DNA from: Heterotrichella gracilis | Taxonomy: Eukaryota; Sar; Xanthophyceae; Tribonematales; Xanthonemataceae | Direction: 5' to 3' | Assembly: GCA_032358255.1 (NCBI GenBank) | Contig: JAULBX010026940.1 | Span: 186,001-250,000, forward strand | DNA: 64,000 nt | In this document: piece by piece, positions 7,569 through 15,010 of the stretch | Layout: each line of letters opens with the position of its first letter | How positions within the stretch are numbered: position 1 is the first letter of the stretch | Translations under genes and position numbers: made by a program | Notes under the pieces: model-generated | Told to the model about the DNA's origin: nothing | Databases searched by the model: none | The model's input: only the letters and a program-made list of their open reading frames with translations

Positions 7569-9209
7569 ATGCGCATATTACTTACCACGCTTAACGCCAA
7601 ATACATTCATACAAATCTTGCAATAAGATTATTGTACGAGTTAAACCATGCGCATAAAGGACTTGAGTGGAAAGAATTTACCATTAAAGAACCTAAAGAC
7701 GAAGTTGCTAAAGAATGTGCAGAGTTTGATATAGTAGCATTTAGTTGTTATATATGGAACATTACACAAACGTTAGAGGTAATAAAAAAAATAAAAGTCT
7801 TTAACCCCAATACTAAAATTTTATTAGGCGGCCCCGAAGTAAGTTACGAGTACAATGATGTAATTGCTTTAGACGAAGTAGATTATATAATAATAGGCGA
7901 GGGCGAAACGCCTTTTAAAGAATTTATAGCTTCCTTTCCAAATGTTGAGCATGTACCGAGCCTTTTAAGAAAGGTGGATGGAAAAGTTGTTGTCAATCCA
8001 CAAGCGCCCATGTTCGATCTTAAAAATTTTGAGAACAGCATGCCGTATCAGTTTGATGATGTGGAATCGTTAGGCAATAAAGTTTTATATATAGAAACCT
8101 CGCGCGGCTGTCCTTATAAATGTGAGTTCTGCTTAGCAAGCTTGGATAATAAAGTACGTTATTTACCTAACGCCAGTATTAAAGCCACCTTGTTGTTTAT
8201 GATGCAACATGGTAAGGTGGTGAAGTTCCTAGACCGCACCTTTAATATTAAGCGCGATTTTACAATAGATATCTTTAAATTTATTTTAGAGAACCACCGT
8301 CCGCAAAATGTTTTTCAGTTTGAAATTACGGCAGATATTTTACATCCCGATATTATAAAATTCATTCACGAATTTGTTCCTAAGGGTTTGTTCCGTTTTG
8401 AGATAGGCATACAAACTGTAAATCAAAAAGCAAACTTACAAGTAAGCCGCAAACAAAGTTTTGAGAAAACAAAAAGCATTATTCAGCAGCTGGATTATAA
8501 GATAGAAATGCACTTAGACCTTATTGTTGGTTTAGCATTAGATGAATGGAGCGATATAAAATACAGCATTGAAGAAGTATTTAAATTATTTGCTCCTGAA
8601 ATGCAATTGGGTTTTTTAAAATTCTTAAAAGGTACACCTGTTAGAGATAAATATAAAGAACATGGTTTTGTATTTGACCCTATGCCGCCTTACCAAATTA
8701 TTGAAAGCAATTATTTAACTAAAGAACAGCTTGCCGATATTGTAAAATTAGAGCACGCTTTAGAAATTTATTGGAACGGCAAAAAGGCTGTTAATACGTT
8801 AAAATACGTTGCCACACATTACAGCATCTTTGATTTTTTACTTGGACTTGGTATTTATTTTGGCACGCAGCGAGATTACCATAAATACTCACTCACAGAT
8901 GTGTTTGATATTATTACTGCTTTTGTAGATAAAGAATACAATAACGACCCTGTTATTAAACAATTAATTGCGGTGGATTATTATTTGCATTTTAAAGTAA
9001 AACCAAAAGAATTATTTTTAGAAGAAATAAACCACAGCGATAAATTTAAGCTGATAGAACAACGTAAATTAAATCACCACAAATACCGTTACGTTATTTT
9101 GCCCTTGAATTTTAACTACACTACTTTTTCAAGCGAAAATAAAATTAATAAAGAGGATCACAAATTGGTGATACAATATAACGGAACAAGTAAGGCGGAG
9201 ATAGTTTAA
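7569..9209 (+). CDS. B12-binding domain radical SAM protein (DUF4080 type)
   Basis: The protein (546 residues from ATG 7569) opens with a cobalamin-binding Rossmann-like domain (FDIVAFSCYIWN, ILLGGPEVSYE, IIGEGETPFKEF). A radical SAM domain follows with the cluster motif CPYKCEFC near residue 185. The C-terminal 150 residues resemble the DUF4080 domain that often accompanies this class. The group includes methyltransferases and rearrangement enzymes; the substrate is not evident here. An in-frame TTG at 7560 overlaps the -7 box, so the ATG at 7569 is preferred. A strong terminator follows. Confidence 0.85.
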   Translation: MRILLTTLNAKYIHTNLAIRLLYELNHAHKGLEWKEFTIKEPKDEVAKECAEFDIVAFSCYIWNITQTLEVIKKIKVFNPNTKILLGGPEVSYEYNDVIALDEVDYIIIGEGETPFKEFIASFPNVEHVPSLLRKVDGKVVVNPQAPMFDLKNFENSMPYQFDDVESLGNKVLYIETSRGCPYKCEFCLASLDNKVRYLPNASIKATLLFMMQHGKVVKFLDRTFNIKRDFTIDIFKFILENHRPQNVFQFEITADILHPDIIKFIHEFVPKGLFRFEIGIQTVNQKANLQVSRKQSFEKTKSIIQQLDYKIEMHLDLIVGLALDEWSDIKYSIEEVFKLFAPEMQLGFLKFLKGTPVRDKYKEHGFVFDPMPPYQIIESNYLTKEQLADIVKLEHALEIYWNGKKAVNTLKYVATHYSIFDFLLGLGIYFGTQRDYHKYSLTDVFDIITAFVDKEYNNDPVIKQLIAVDYYLHFKVKPKELFLEEINHSDKFKLIEQRKLNHHKYRYVILPLNFNYTTFSSENKINKEDHKLVIQYNGTSKAEIV

Positions 9210-9228
9210 TCTTTTTACGAACATCGAA

Positions 9229-9267
9229 AACCCCTCTTACTTAATTAGCAAGAGGGGTTTGTTTTTT
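9229..9267. terminator. Bidirectional rho-independent terminator
   Basis: A perfect 10-bp stem (AACCCCTCTT at 9229-9238 with AAGAGGGGTT at 9250-9259) is followed by a T-rich run. It separates the plus-strand radical SAM gene from the minus-strand small membrane protein. Confidence 0.9.
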
Positions 9268-9272
9268 TACAA

Positions 9273-9473
9273 CTATTTTACATGCGTACTATCTGCTCCC
9301 GCATTATTATTCCAACTCTCGCAAGACCCATGATAATTATTGTACTGTCCACAAGCACCATGTCTGTACATGCCATGTGGGCCACAATGGCGCGGACCAA
9401 CAAATGCAATTAAACTTCCTACGGTTAAAGCCATACTGGCTATGAACACGGTTATTTTTGTTCCTCTTTTCAT
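9273..9473 (-). CDS. Small exported or membrane-anchored His/Cys-rich protein
   Basis: The 66-residue product has an N-terminal hydrophobic segment (about residues 8-26), then a short tail rich in histidine, cysteine and glycine (RHCGPHGMYRHGACGQ, HGSCESW). No known family was recognised. It is the last gene of a minus-strand group that begins with an ECF sigma factor, with two other small membrane proteins between. The clustering of His and Cys suggests metal binding or redox activity outside the membrane, which is inference only. Confidence 0.6.
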   Translation of the reverse strand: MKRGTKITVFIASMALTVGSLIAFVGPRHCGPHGMYRHGACGQYNNYHGSCESWNNNAGADSTHVK

Positions 9474-9501
9474 TCTATAAATTTTTTAGATTAATAATTA
9501 A

Positions 9502-9822
9502 TTATACACCAGTTGTTTTGTTTTCATTGTTTTTTGGATCGTGATCTTCAACATCACAATTATGCGAATCCCATTTAGAATTCCACCCGCAATGGTTACC
9601 ATATTTCTGCATAAAAGCTTTGCGCTCTTCTTCGCTCATGTTTTTGTATTTATGAGCGTAAGCATAACGCCAATGATGTCGCCTGCCGCCGCCCATTAAA
9701 CGGAAGATGGCTTTAATTAGTAAGAAAAAGATGAGCACTTTAATAATTATAAAGGGCATCATAAATATGGCTACTCCGGCTAACACGCCCGCCAATACTG
9801 TTTTTAGAATTTGTGGTATCAT
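9502..9822 (-). CDS. Small membrane protein with MSEEER motif
   Basis: The 106 residues contain one long or two close hydrophobic segments (about residues 7-42), a basic GGGRRHHWRY stretch, and a soluble tail with NMSEEERKAFMQKYGNHCGW and several further His, Cys and Asp residues. The NMSEEER motif recurs in the neighbouring 109-residue protein, so the two are probably related. No named family was recognised. It belongs to the sigma-factor group and may be a target or sensor of that sigma factor. Confidence 0.6.
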   Translation of the reverse strand: MIPQILKTVLAGVLAGVAIFMMPFIIIKVLIFFLLIKAIFRLMGGGRRHHWRYAYAHKYKNMSEEERKAFMQKYGNHCGWNSKWDSHNCDVEDHDPKNNENKTTGV

Positions 9823-9965
9823 TTTTTTGTTTTTTAGGTTTATATTTTGGCCGCTTAAAGCGCTATTAAGTTGGGCCGTTTATTATGGTAGACGAACCAG
9901 CTTTTGTTTTACTTTAAATTTTTTGAAAACATTTTTGATTGAACGCTGATCTTAAGCGTTATAAT

Positions 9966-10077
9966 CTCCCCCTCTGGAGGGGGTGGCTGAAAGCCGGGGG
10001 AGGGAATGCCTTGAAAGTTCATTTTGATAAAACGTAATTCCCTCCTCCGCCCTCCGGGCACCTCCTCCAAAGGAGGA
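9966..10077. repeat. Imperfect inverted repeat (REP/MITE-like)
   Basis: A GC-rich arm at 9966-10007 (beginning CTCCCCCTCTGGAGGGGGTG) and an imperfect reverse-complement arm at 10037-10077 (ending CCTCCAAAGGAGGA) flank 29 bases. Each arm also contains its own small palindrome. The GC content stands out sharply from the AT-rich surroundings. This fills the 278-base gap between two small genes; nothing else was seen there. Confidence 0.75.
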
Positions 10078-10100
10078 TACTGTGTGTAACCTAACGAAAA

Positions 10101-10430
10101 CTATTTTCTACCACAACGCTCACGCCATTCGTTCTTAAGCTTTTCGCGTTCTTCTTCGCTCATGTTCATCATCTTTTCTTTCCAGGCCGGACTATTTTTG
10201 TAATTGTGACCACCCCAACCGCCGCGGCCTCTAAAGCCACCAAATAAAATGCGGCACAATGCAAACAGACCTATTGCCTGTAAAAAAGTTACTGTGCCTA
10301 CCGCGGGAATTACCGAAGGTAAAATGGCGTTCCATAAGAACATTACAGCGTAACCTGCGCCTACAATAAATGCCGCACCAATAAGTGGGTAAAAAATAAA
10401 TCTTCCTCTGCGTTTAAATTTTGAGTTCAT
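10101..10430 (-). CDS. Small two-helix membrane protein with MSEEER motif
   Basis: The 109-residue protein has two hydrophobic segments (about residues 12-38 and 46-62), a glycine/arginine-rich loop (GGFRGRGGWGG) and a charged tail with NMSEEEREKLKNEWRERCG. The tail matches that of the 106-residue neighbour. It ends 10 bases after the sigma-factor gene stop in the same direction, so co-transcription is likely. No family name is known to me. Confidence 0.65.
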   Translation of the reverse strand: MNSKFKRRGRFIFYPLIGAAFIVGAGYAVMFLWNAILPSVIPAVGTVTFLQAIGLFALCRILFGGFRGRGGWGGHNYKNSPAWKEKMMNMSEEEREKLKNEWRERCGRK

Positions 10431-10440
10431 AATTTTATAA

Positions 10441-11013
10441 TTAATAGTTTAAAAAGTCTTTATATAATTCGTTCAAGCGTTCGCGTAAAAATTTTACTGC
10501 ATATCCTTTGCGCGAAATAATTGTTTTAATATTTTCGCCGCTCTCGTCGGCAATTTGTTGTAATGTTTTATCTTCTAATTCGCTTCGCACAAAGGCATCG
10601 CGTTGTTTTTCCGGCAGGTCTTCCAGCGCATTCATTAATTCTTCCCAGAACATTTTTTTAAAGAAAGCATCCTCGGCGGTTTGCGTTTCGGTTGATAAGA
10701 TCTCTTTAAAATTTATTTCGCCGCTTTCATTTTCATATGCAAAATCCTCCAGACGCTCGGTCTTCTTTTTGCGGAACTTGTCGGTGATCCTATTTTTAGC
10801 CACGCTATATAACCAGCCGCTTACGCTGTCAATTGCTTCTATCTCATCTAAACGGCTGAACTGGTACCAAACGTCTTGTAAAATATCTTCTGCATCCTCA
10901 TCTGTTGGTACCTTACCGCGAATAAAACCCAATAACTGTTTACCATACAGGCCAACAGTCTGAATTATATTTTGCTTTTTTTCGGTCATTATGAGTTCAA
11001 GATCGTCTCTCAT
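10441..11013 (-). CDS. ECF-type sigma-70 family RNA polymerase sigma factor
   Basis: The 190-residue protein has the two ECF helical regions. Region 2 (about residues 22-90) contains DAEDILQDVWYQF and VSGWLYSVAKNRITDKFRKKK, the -10 recognition and core-binding helices. Region 4 (about 125-180) contains ALEDLPEKQRDAFVRSELEDKTLQQIA and a recognition helix. The start could be this ATG or the second Met at residue 9. No classic anti-sigma gene follows; instead three small membrane proteins do, which may include the regulator. The targets are unknown. Confidence 0.92.
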   Translation of the reverse strand: MRDDLELIMTEKKQNIIQTVGLYGKQLLGFIRGKVPTDEDAEDILQDVWYQFSRLDEIEAIDSVSGWLYSVAKNRITDKFRKKKTERLEDFAYENESGEINFKEILSTETQTAEDAFFKKMFWEELMNALEDLPEKQRDAFVRSELEDKTLQQIADESGENIKTIISRKGYAVKFLRERLNELYKDFLNY

Positions 11014-11036
11014 TATTATAGTAGACGAATGAGGAT

Positions 11037-11044
11037 CAAATTTA
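11037..11044 (-). promoter_or_regulatory. Candidate -7 box for the sigma-factor operon
   Basis: On the minus strand TAAATTTG matches TAnnTTTG, 23 bases upstream of the sigma-factor ATG. No clear -33 element accompanies it. Confidence 0.4.
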
Positions 11045-11132
11045 CTTTAAACGGAATGACAGAAATGTTGGATCTAACCGAACGAGCTGTTTTTATCGGT
11101 AAAGCAAGGCTTTGTGGGTGTAAATGGAGAAA

Positions 11133-12443
11133 TTAAATACCTAATTCCTTAGCGTGTGTAGATGATTTAGCCGGGTTCCAGGCGTCTTTATAAGAACGTT
11201 TAAAGAAGAACTCTTGTATATAGGCTACAGATCTTACCAGGCGTAAATAATAACCAAAATAAATAACCATGCAGGGTAAATAAGGCACAAAATAAATAAC
11301 GGAGGCATTCTTCCTGGTTCTAAATAAAGAGAAAACAAGGAATTTTAAAAAATTATTTAACGTGTAAAGCAAAATATTGAAAGGAAAGATGAACCACAAT
11401 AGGGATGTATAATTAAAGATCATATCTGTTAAATACAACCACCATTTTATATTCAATAATAAATTGTAAGTAATATTCTCGGCACTTGAAACAAAGTTAG
11501 AAAAACTAAAAGTTGCATTTGGATAAAAAACATCGCGGTGTTTTCTTACCCTGAAACGGATAATAGATTTATCCCAACGCAAACGCTGCTTTACTAATTT
11601 TTTAAATGTGTTAGGTACGCTGGTCTGGCAAATTGCTTCGGGTTCAAAAACAATTCTGTATCCTAACTTTCTTAGTTTAACGGTAATGTCGCCATCTAAT
11701 CCCGGACCAATATCCCAACCACCAACACGATCCAGCGCTTCGCGTTTAAAGGCACCAAAGGCGCCCGACACTACACGGTAAATGCCTAGCGCACTGGAAG
11801 TGATCCTTCCAACAGAAATAGTATCAGAATATTCAATAGCTTGTAAAGTGGTGCAGAGATTCTCGCGGTAATTCCTTACTAAAATATTTCCACCCACCGA
11901 ACCAACATTATCATCTAAATAAAAAGGAATAATGATTTTTTCCAGCGCGTCGTTATCATAACTGCAATCAGCATCTAAATGCACAATAATTTTTCCTTTC
12001 GAAAAACGGTAACCTAAATTGGCAGCAGAGGCTTTTCCGCCACGCACTTCATTGCGTAAGAACAGATCGATGAAACCATTCTTTTGTAAACTTTTACAAA
12101 TACGTTCGGTATCATCATCCGATCCATCGTCAATAACAATAAACTCAAAATTCTTATAGGTTTGTTCTTTAAGCGAGTTGGCTAATTTGTAAATATGAAG
12201 ACCCTCATTTTTACCCGGCACAATAATAGAAACCAAAGGCCTTTCAATAAATAATCTTCTGCGGGCGTTTGCATATAATTTTTTACGAACAGGCTCTCTT
12301 AACTTCCATACGATAACAACCGCCAATTCAAAAATAAAAAAACGTGCAAATTCAAAAAACACAAAGAACCAAAAGATCCGTAATAGTTTTAGCGGACCAA
12401 CAGTGGTAATGTAATTTAAAAATTCGTCAAACGCGTCTATCAT
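11133..12443 (-). CDS. Processive membrane glycosyltransferase family 2 (polysaccharide synthase)
   Basis: The 436-residue protein has an N-terminal membrane segment, a GT-A domain and C-terminal membrane helices, as in cellulose, PNAG and alginate synthases. Motifs are VSIIVPGKNEG near residue 71, HLDADCS (DxD type) near 154, GPGLDGDITVKL near 247, and QRLRW near 286, which is the QxxRW motif of processive enzymes. It would use a nucleotide sugar to extend and export a polymer. It is the last gene of a coupled operon; its start codon overlaps the upstream stop (ATGA). The polymer is unknown. Confidence 0.9.
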   Translation of the reverse strand: MIDAFDEFLNYITTVGPLKLLRIFWFFVFFEFARFFIFELAVVIVWKLREPVRKKLYANARRRLFIERPLVSIIVPGKNEGLHIYKLANSLKEQTYKNFEFIVIDDGSDDDTERICKSLQKNGFIDLFLRNEVRGGKASAANLGYRFSKGKIIVHLDADCSYDNDALEKIIIPFYLDDNVGSVGGNILVRNYRENLCTTLQAIEYSDTISVGRITSSALGIYRVVSGAFGAFKREALDRVGGWDIGPGLDGDITVKLRKLGYRIVFEPEAICQTSVPNTFKKLVKQRLRWDKSIIRFRVRKHRDVFYPNATFSFSNFVSSAENITYNLLLNIKWWLYLTDMIFNYTSLLWFIFPFNILLYTLNNFLKFLVFSLFRTRKNASVIYFVPYLPCMVIYFGYYLRLVRSVAYIQEFFFKRSYKDAWNPAKSSTHAKELGI

Positions 12444-13879
12444 CCTTTTTCAACTATTTCTTTAATAAGTACGTGAAGTTGTTTATCAAAGGATTGTTCT
12501 TTACTTAACTCAACGGTTTGCGTAAATAAATTTAAAGCAAAACGATCAAAATTATTATACACTAATTCCTCGAGTTTGTCTGTAATTTTCATTACCATTA
12601 ATTGTGCGTTTTGCAAAGTAGCGTCATTGATACAAACACTTAACACAGACGGGTTGTTGATGCAAATAAAATCGGCCGGCGTAATATTGTCCCTGACAAT
12701 GTTTACGAATTCTGCTAAGAGCTCACGCTCTTTCGATTTTCCAATTTTACGATAGAGGTCAAAAATATTCTCAATATAAATAATTACAATGTTGGCGCTT
12801 AACGCAGGATTGCTTTTTATACGTTCCTGTTCGTAATGCATCATGGTGGCAAAGGTTTTTAAATTAACCGTACCAAACACCTCGTTGCTTAAAGAAAAAT
12901 CAGAAGCAGAAATTCCACCCACCGCAGCTGTTCTTCCTTTTTTAGTTAATTTATAAACGTTAATGTTTTTCGACAGTAAGAATTGTACGTCGGTGTCTGT
13001 TTTGCAGTGCGCGCATTTTGCTTTCACCAAATAGTCCTGGAAAACTTCGTTACAGTTTTGACAATGATTGATGATAGAAGGCTTATCATAATCCACCCCA
13101 ATGTGACGCAGGTTTTTTGCGCACTTAGGGCAATTTAAAACAGTATCTACGTTGTTTTTAAAATCGCTAATCGCGCCAATGTATCCACAAGGAAAATGAT
13201 GCACAAGATCTTCGGAACGCATGTTGGCTGAATCGCAATTAGGACAGATCTCTCTATAAGATAAATGTCCGTTCTTACAGTTGCTGCACAAATAAACGCG
13301 ATCTAAAAAATCCGGCCAGATCAAATTTTCTTTTTCTGCCCATTCTAGCAACTCTAAAACTTTTGCTTCTTCAAAGGTCTCAAAGTTTACCGATATGGTT
13401 GGGTAACAATAACCAATAGAAGAAAGAATATCAGGGTAGGGTGTAAACGTATTTGTTTCGCGGGTGAACATAAAGTTCAACACCTTTTTAAATAACTGTA
13501 CTTCGAATGAATTAGAGGTCGAGCTTTCCAGTTGAGCGATCTTAATGCTTATTTGATTAATATCGTTTATTGTTTCGGGAATTTGATCAAATGAAACAAT
13601 AATACCATCAATTAGTTCTTTTAATAACGGGTCTTCGTTTGCTTTAGCATTAATTAAAAAAATTGGCTTTAAATAAAATTCAACATTCGACGAGCTTCTG
13701 AATTTTTTAAGAATGATCCTTGCAAATTCAACATCACGCGCGTCTAGAATAATGGCGTCGTATTTATTCAACGTGTCGATCTTCATCGTGCTAAAGCTTT
13801 CTAAATAATAAAATGATTTATTAGAAAAATTTAATACGTTGTTGTTAAACTCAAATTTATTTTTTACTAACGTGTCCAT
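12440..13879 (-). CDS. TackOD1-domain metal-binding regulator with degenerate GGDEF-like C terminus
   Basis: The 479 residues fall into three parts. Residues 1-110 resemble a receiver-like domain (YDAIILDARD). Residues about 196-295 hold a series of CxxC pairs together with HHFPCGYIGAISDF and LRHIGVDYDKP, which I recognise as the TackOD1 metal-binding output domain. Residues about 340-475 look like a GGDEF fold, but the signature loop is replaced by NNPSVLSV, so cyclase activity is unlikely. The protein probably senses a signal and controls the polysaccharide synthase encoded next to it. It is coupled to that gene by an ATGA overlap and lies 6 bases after the HlyD gene. Confidence 0.75.
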   Translation of the reverse strand: MDTLVKNKFEFNNNVLNFSNKSFYYLESFSTMKIDTLNKYDAIILDARDVEFARIILKKFRSSSNVEFYLKPIFLINAKANEDPLLKELIDGIIVSFDQIPETINDINQISIKIAQLESSTSNSFEVQLFKKVLNFMFTRETNTFTPYPDILSSIGYCYPTISVNFETFEEAKVLELLEWAEKENLIWPDFLDRVYLCSNCKNGHLSYREICPNCDSANMRSEDLVHHFPCGYIGAISDFKNNVDTVLNCPKCAKNLRHIGVDYDKPSIINHCQNCNEVFQDYLVKAKCAHCKTDTDVQFLLSKNINVYKLTKKGRTAAVGGISASDFSLSNEVFGTVNLKTFATMMHYEQERIKSNPALSANIVIIYIENIFDLYRKIGKSKERELLAEFVNIVRDNITPADFICINNPSVLSVCINDATLQNAQLMVMKITDKLEELVYNNFDRFALNLFTQTVELSKEQSFDKQLHVLIKEIVEKG

Positions 13880-13885
13880 CGTTGG

Positions 13886-15010
13886 TTAAAGTTTTAATTT
13901 AGAAATGTCTACACTCATTTTGTAGAACGTTTTCCATTTTTTAATTTCTAAAGTATCCAATGGGTAAATATCTGCAGCAATGCTTCTGGTTGTTGGTTCA
14001 TATTTTTTCTGGAACTCTTCGGGCAAAGTGTACGTGGCAATATAAAAACGTCTTAAAATGCCTTTGCTAATGGTGCCATCAGGAAATTCGATCGAGAAAA
14101 GATCGCCCTCTTTAAAATACCTTAGGTCCTCTTGTTCAAAATAGGCTTTAATGTAAGCGGGCTGCGCTTCGTGTAAAGCCATTATTTCTTCGCTCTTTAA
14201 TGCCGTTTCGTAACCGTGTATATAAATACGTGTTGCAATACCATTCATAGGAGATCTAAAGTATTTTGCCTGCGTTAATAATTCCTCGCTAAAATCTAAT
14301 TTACGCACACCCTCTTTATCGCCAACACTGTTGCCTTTTCTTGAGCGAACATTTACACCTTTAATGCTTTTTGGACTTTTAGAAGGACCAAGTGTTTTCA
14401 TTAACGAATTTAGTTCACGGTTCTCTTTGTCCAGCTTTTTATTTTCTGTGTTCAAAGTAATGATCTCGTTTTGTAAAAACTCTAAACGCGATTTTGGCAA
14501 AACATCTAAAATAACCTCGTTAGATACGCGCTTAATTTCTTTTTTATAACCCGAAATTAAATTGTCGTTCTCAGAAATATCAATATTGTTTAGTGCTATT
14601 TTTTTCTTTAGGGCGTAAATTTCCTTCACCCACCAGTCATCACGCGAGCCACCCATAATAGAGCCAATGTTAACGGATTGTGCATACGAAGTGCCGCCAC
14701 TAATATCATCATCCCTGTCTAACGCATAAGAAAAAAGCGTGTCGTTCTGTTTTATCCTGTCGCCCTCTTGCACATAAAATTCAATTATTCTGGCATCGTC
14801 TGTAAGTCGTATGCGCGTGCTTTCAATTATAACGTGTCCATATGCATGAATGAATAAATATTTTGTTGCAAAATAATAGATAACAAAGATCAGGAAAAAG
14901 CCAAGTAAGCCAAGGTACATGATCCTGTCCCAGTTGCGCTGTTTTTTTATTTTCTGTTCATTAACAACTCTTATTAATGCTTTATTTCTTTGAAAGTTTA
15001 CACTTTTCAT
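13886..15010 (-). CDS. HlyD-like membrane-fusion (periplasmic adaptor) protein
   Basis: The 374-residue protein has one N-terminal membrane helix (about residues 30-49), a split biotinyl/lipoyl-type domain (YGHVIIESTRIRLTDDARIIEFYVQEGD and FRSPMNGIATRIYIHG), a coiled coil between the halves (about 115-200), and a C-terminal beta-barrel region. This is the layout of HlyD/EmrA adaptors and of the Alg44 periplasmic part. It likely bridges the inner-membrane synthase and the outer-membrane channel made by its neighbours. Its ATG overlaps the stop of the upstream gene (ATGA), indicating coupled translation. Confidence 0.85.
   Translation of the reverse strand: MKSVNFQRNKALIRVVNEQKIKKQRNWDRIMYLGLLGFFLIFVIYYFATKYLFIHAYGHVIIESTRIRLTDDARIIEFYVQEGDRIKQNDTLFSYALDRDDDISGGTSYAQSVNIGSIMGGSRDDWWVKEIYALKKKIALNNIDISENDNLISGYKKEIKRVSNEVILDVLPKSRLEFLQNEIITLNTENKKLDKENRELNSLMKTLGPSKSPKSIKGVNVRSRKGNSVGDKEGVRKLDFSEELLTQAKYFRSPMNGIATRIYIHGYETALKSEEIMALHEAQPAYIKAYFEQEDLRYFKEGDLFSIEFPDGTISKGILRRFYIATYTLPEEFQKKYEPTTRSIAADIYPLDTLEIKKWKTFYKMSVDISKLKL

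Noticed and set aside
10508-10963. Plus-strand open frame of 151 residues opposite the sigma factor
   Set aside because: It is an antisense shadow of clear sigma regions 2 and 4, with no sensible protein pattern.
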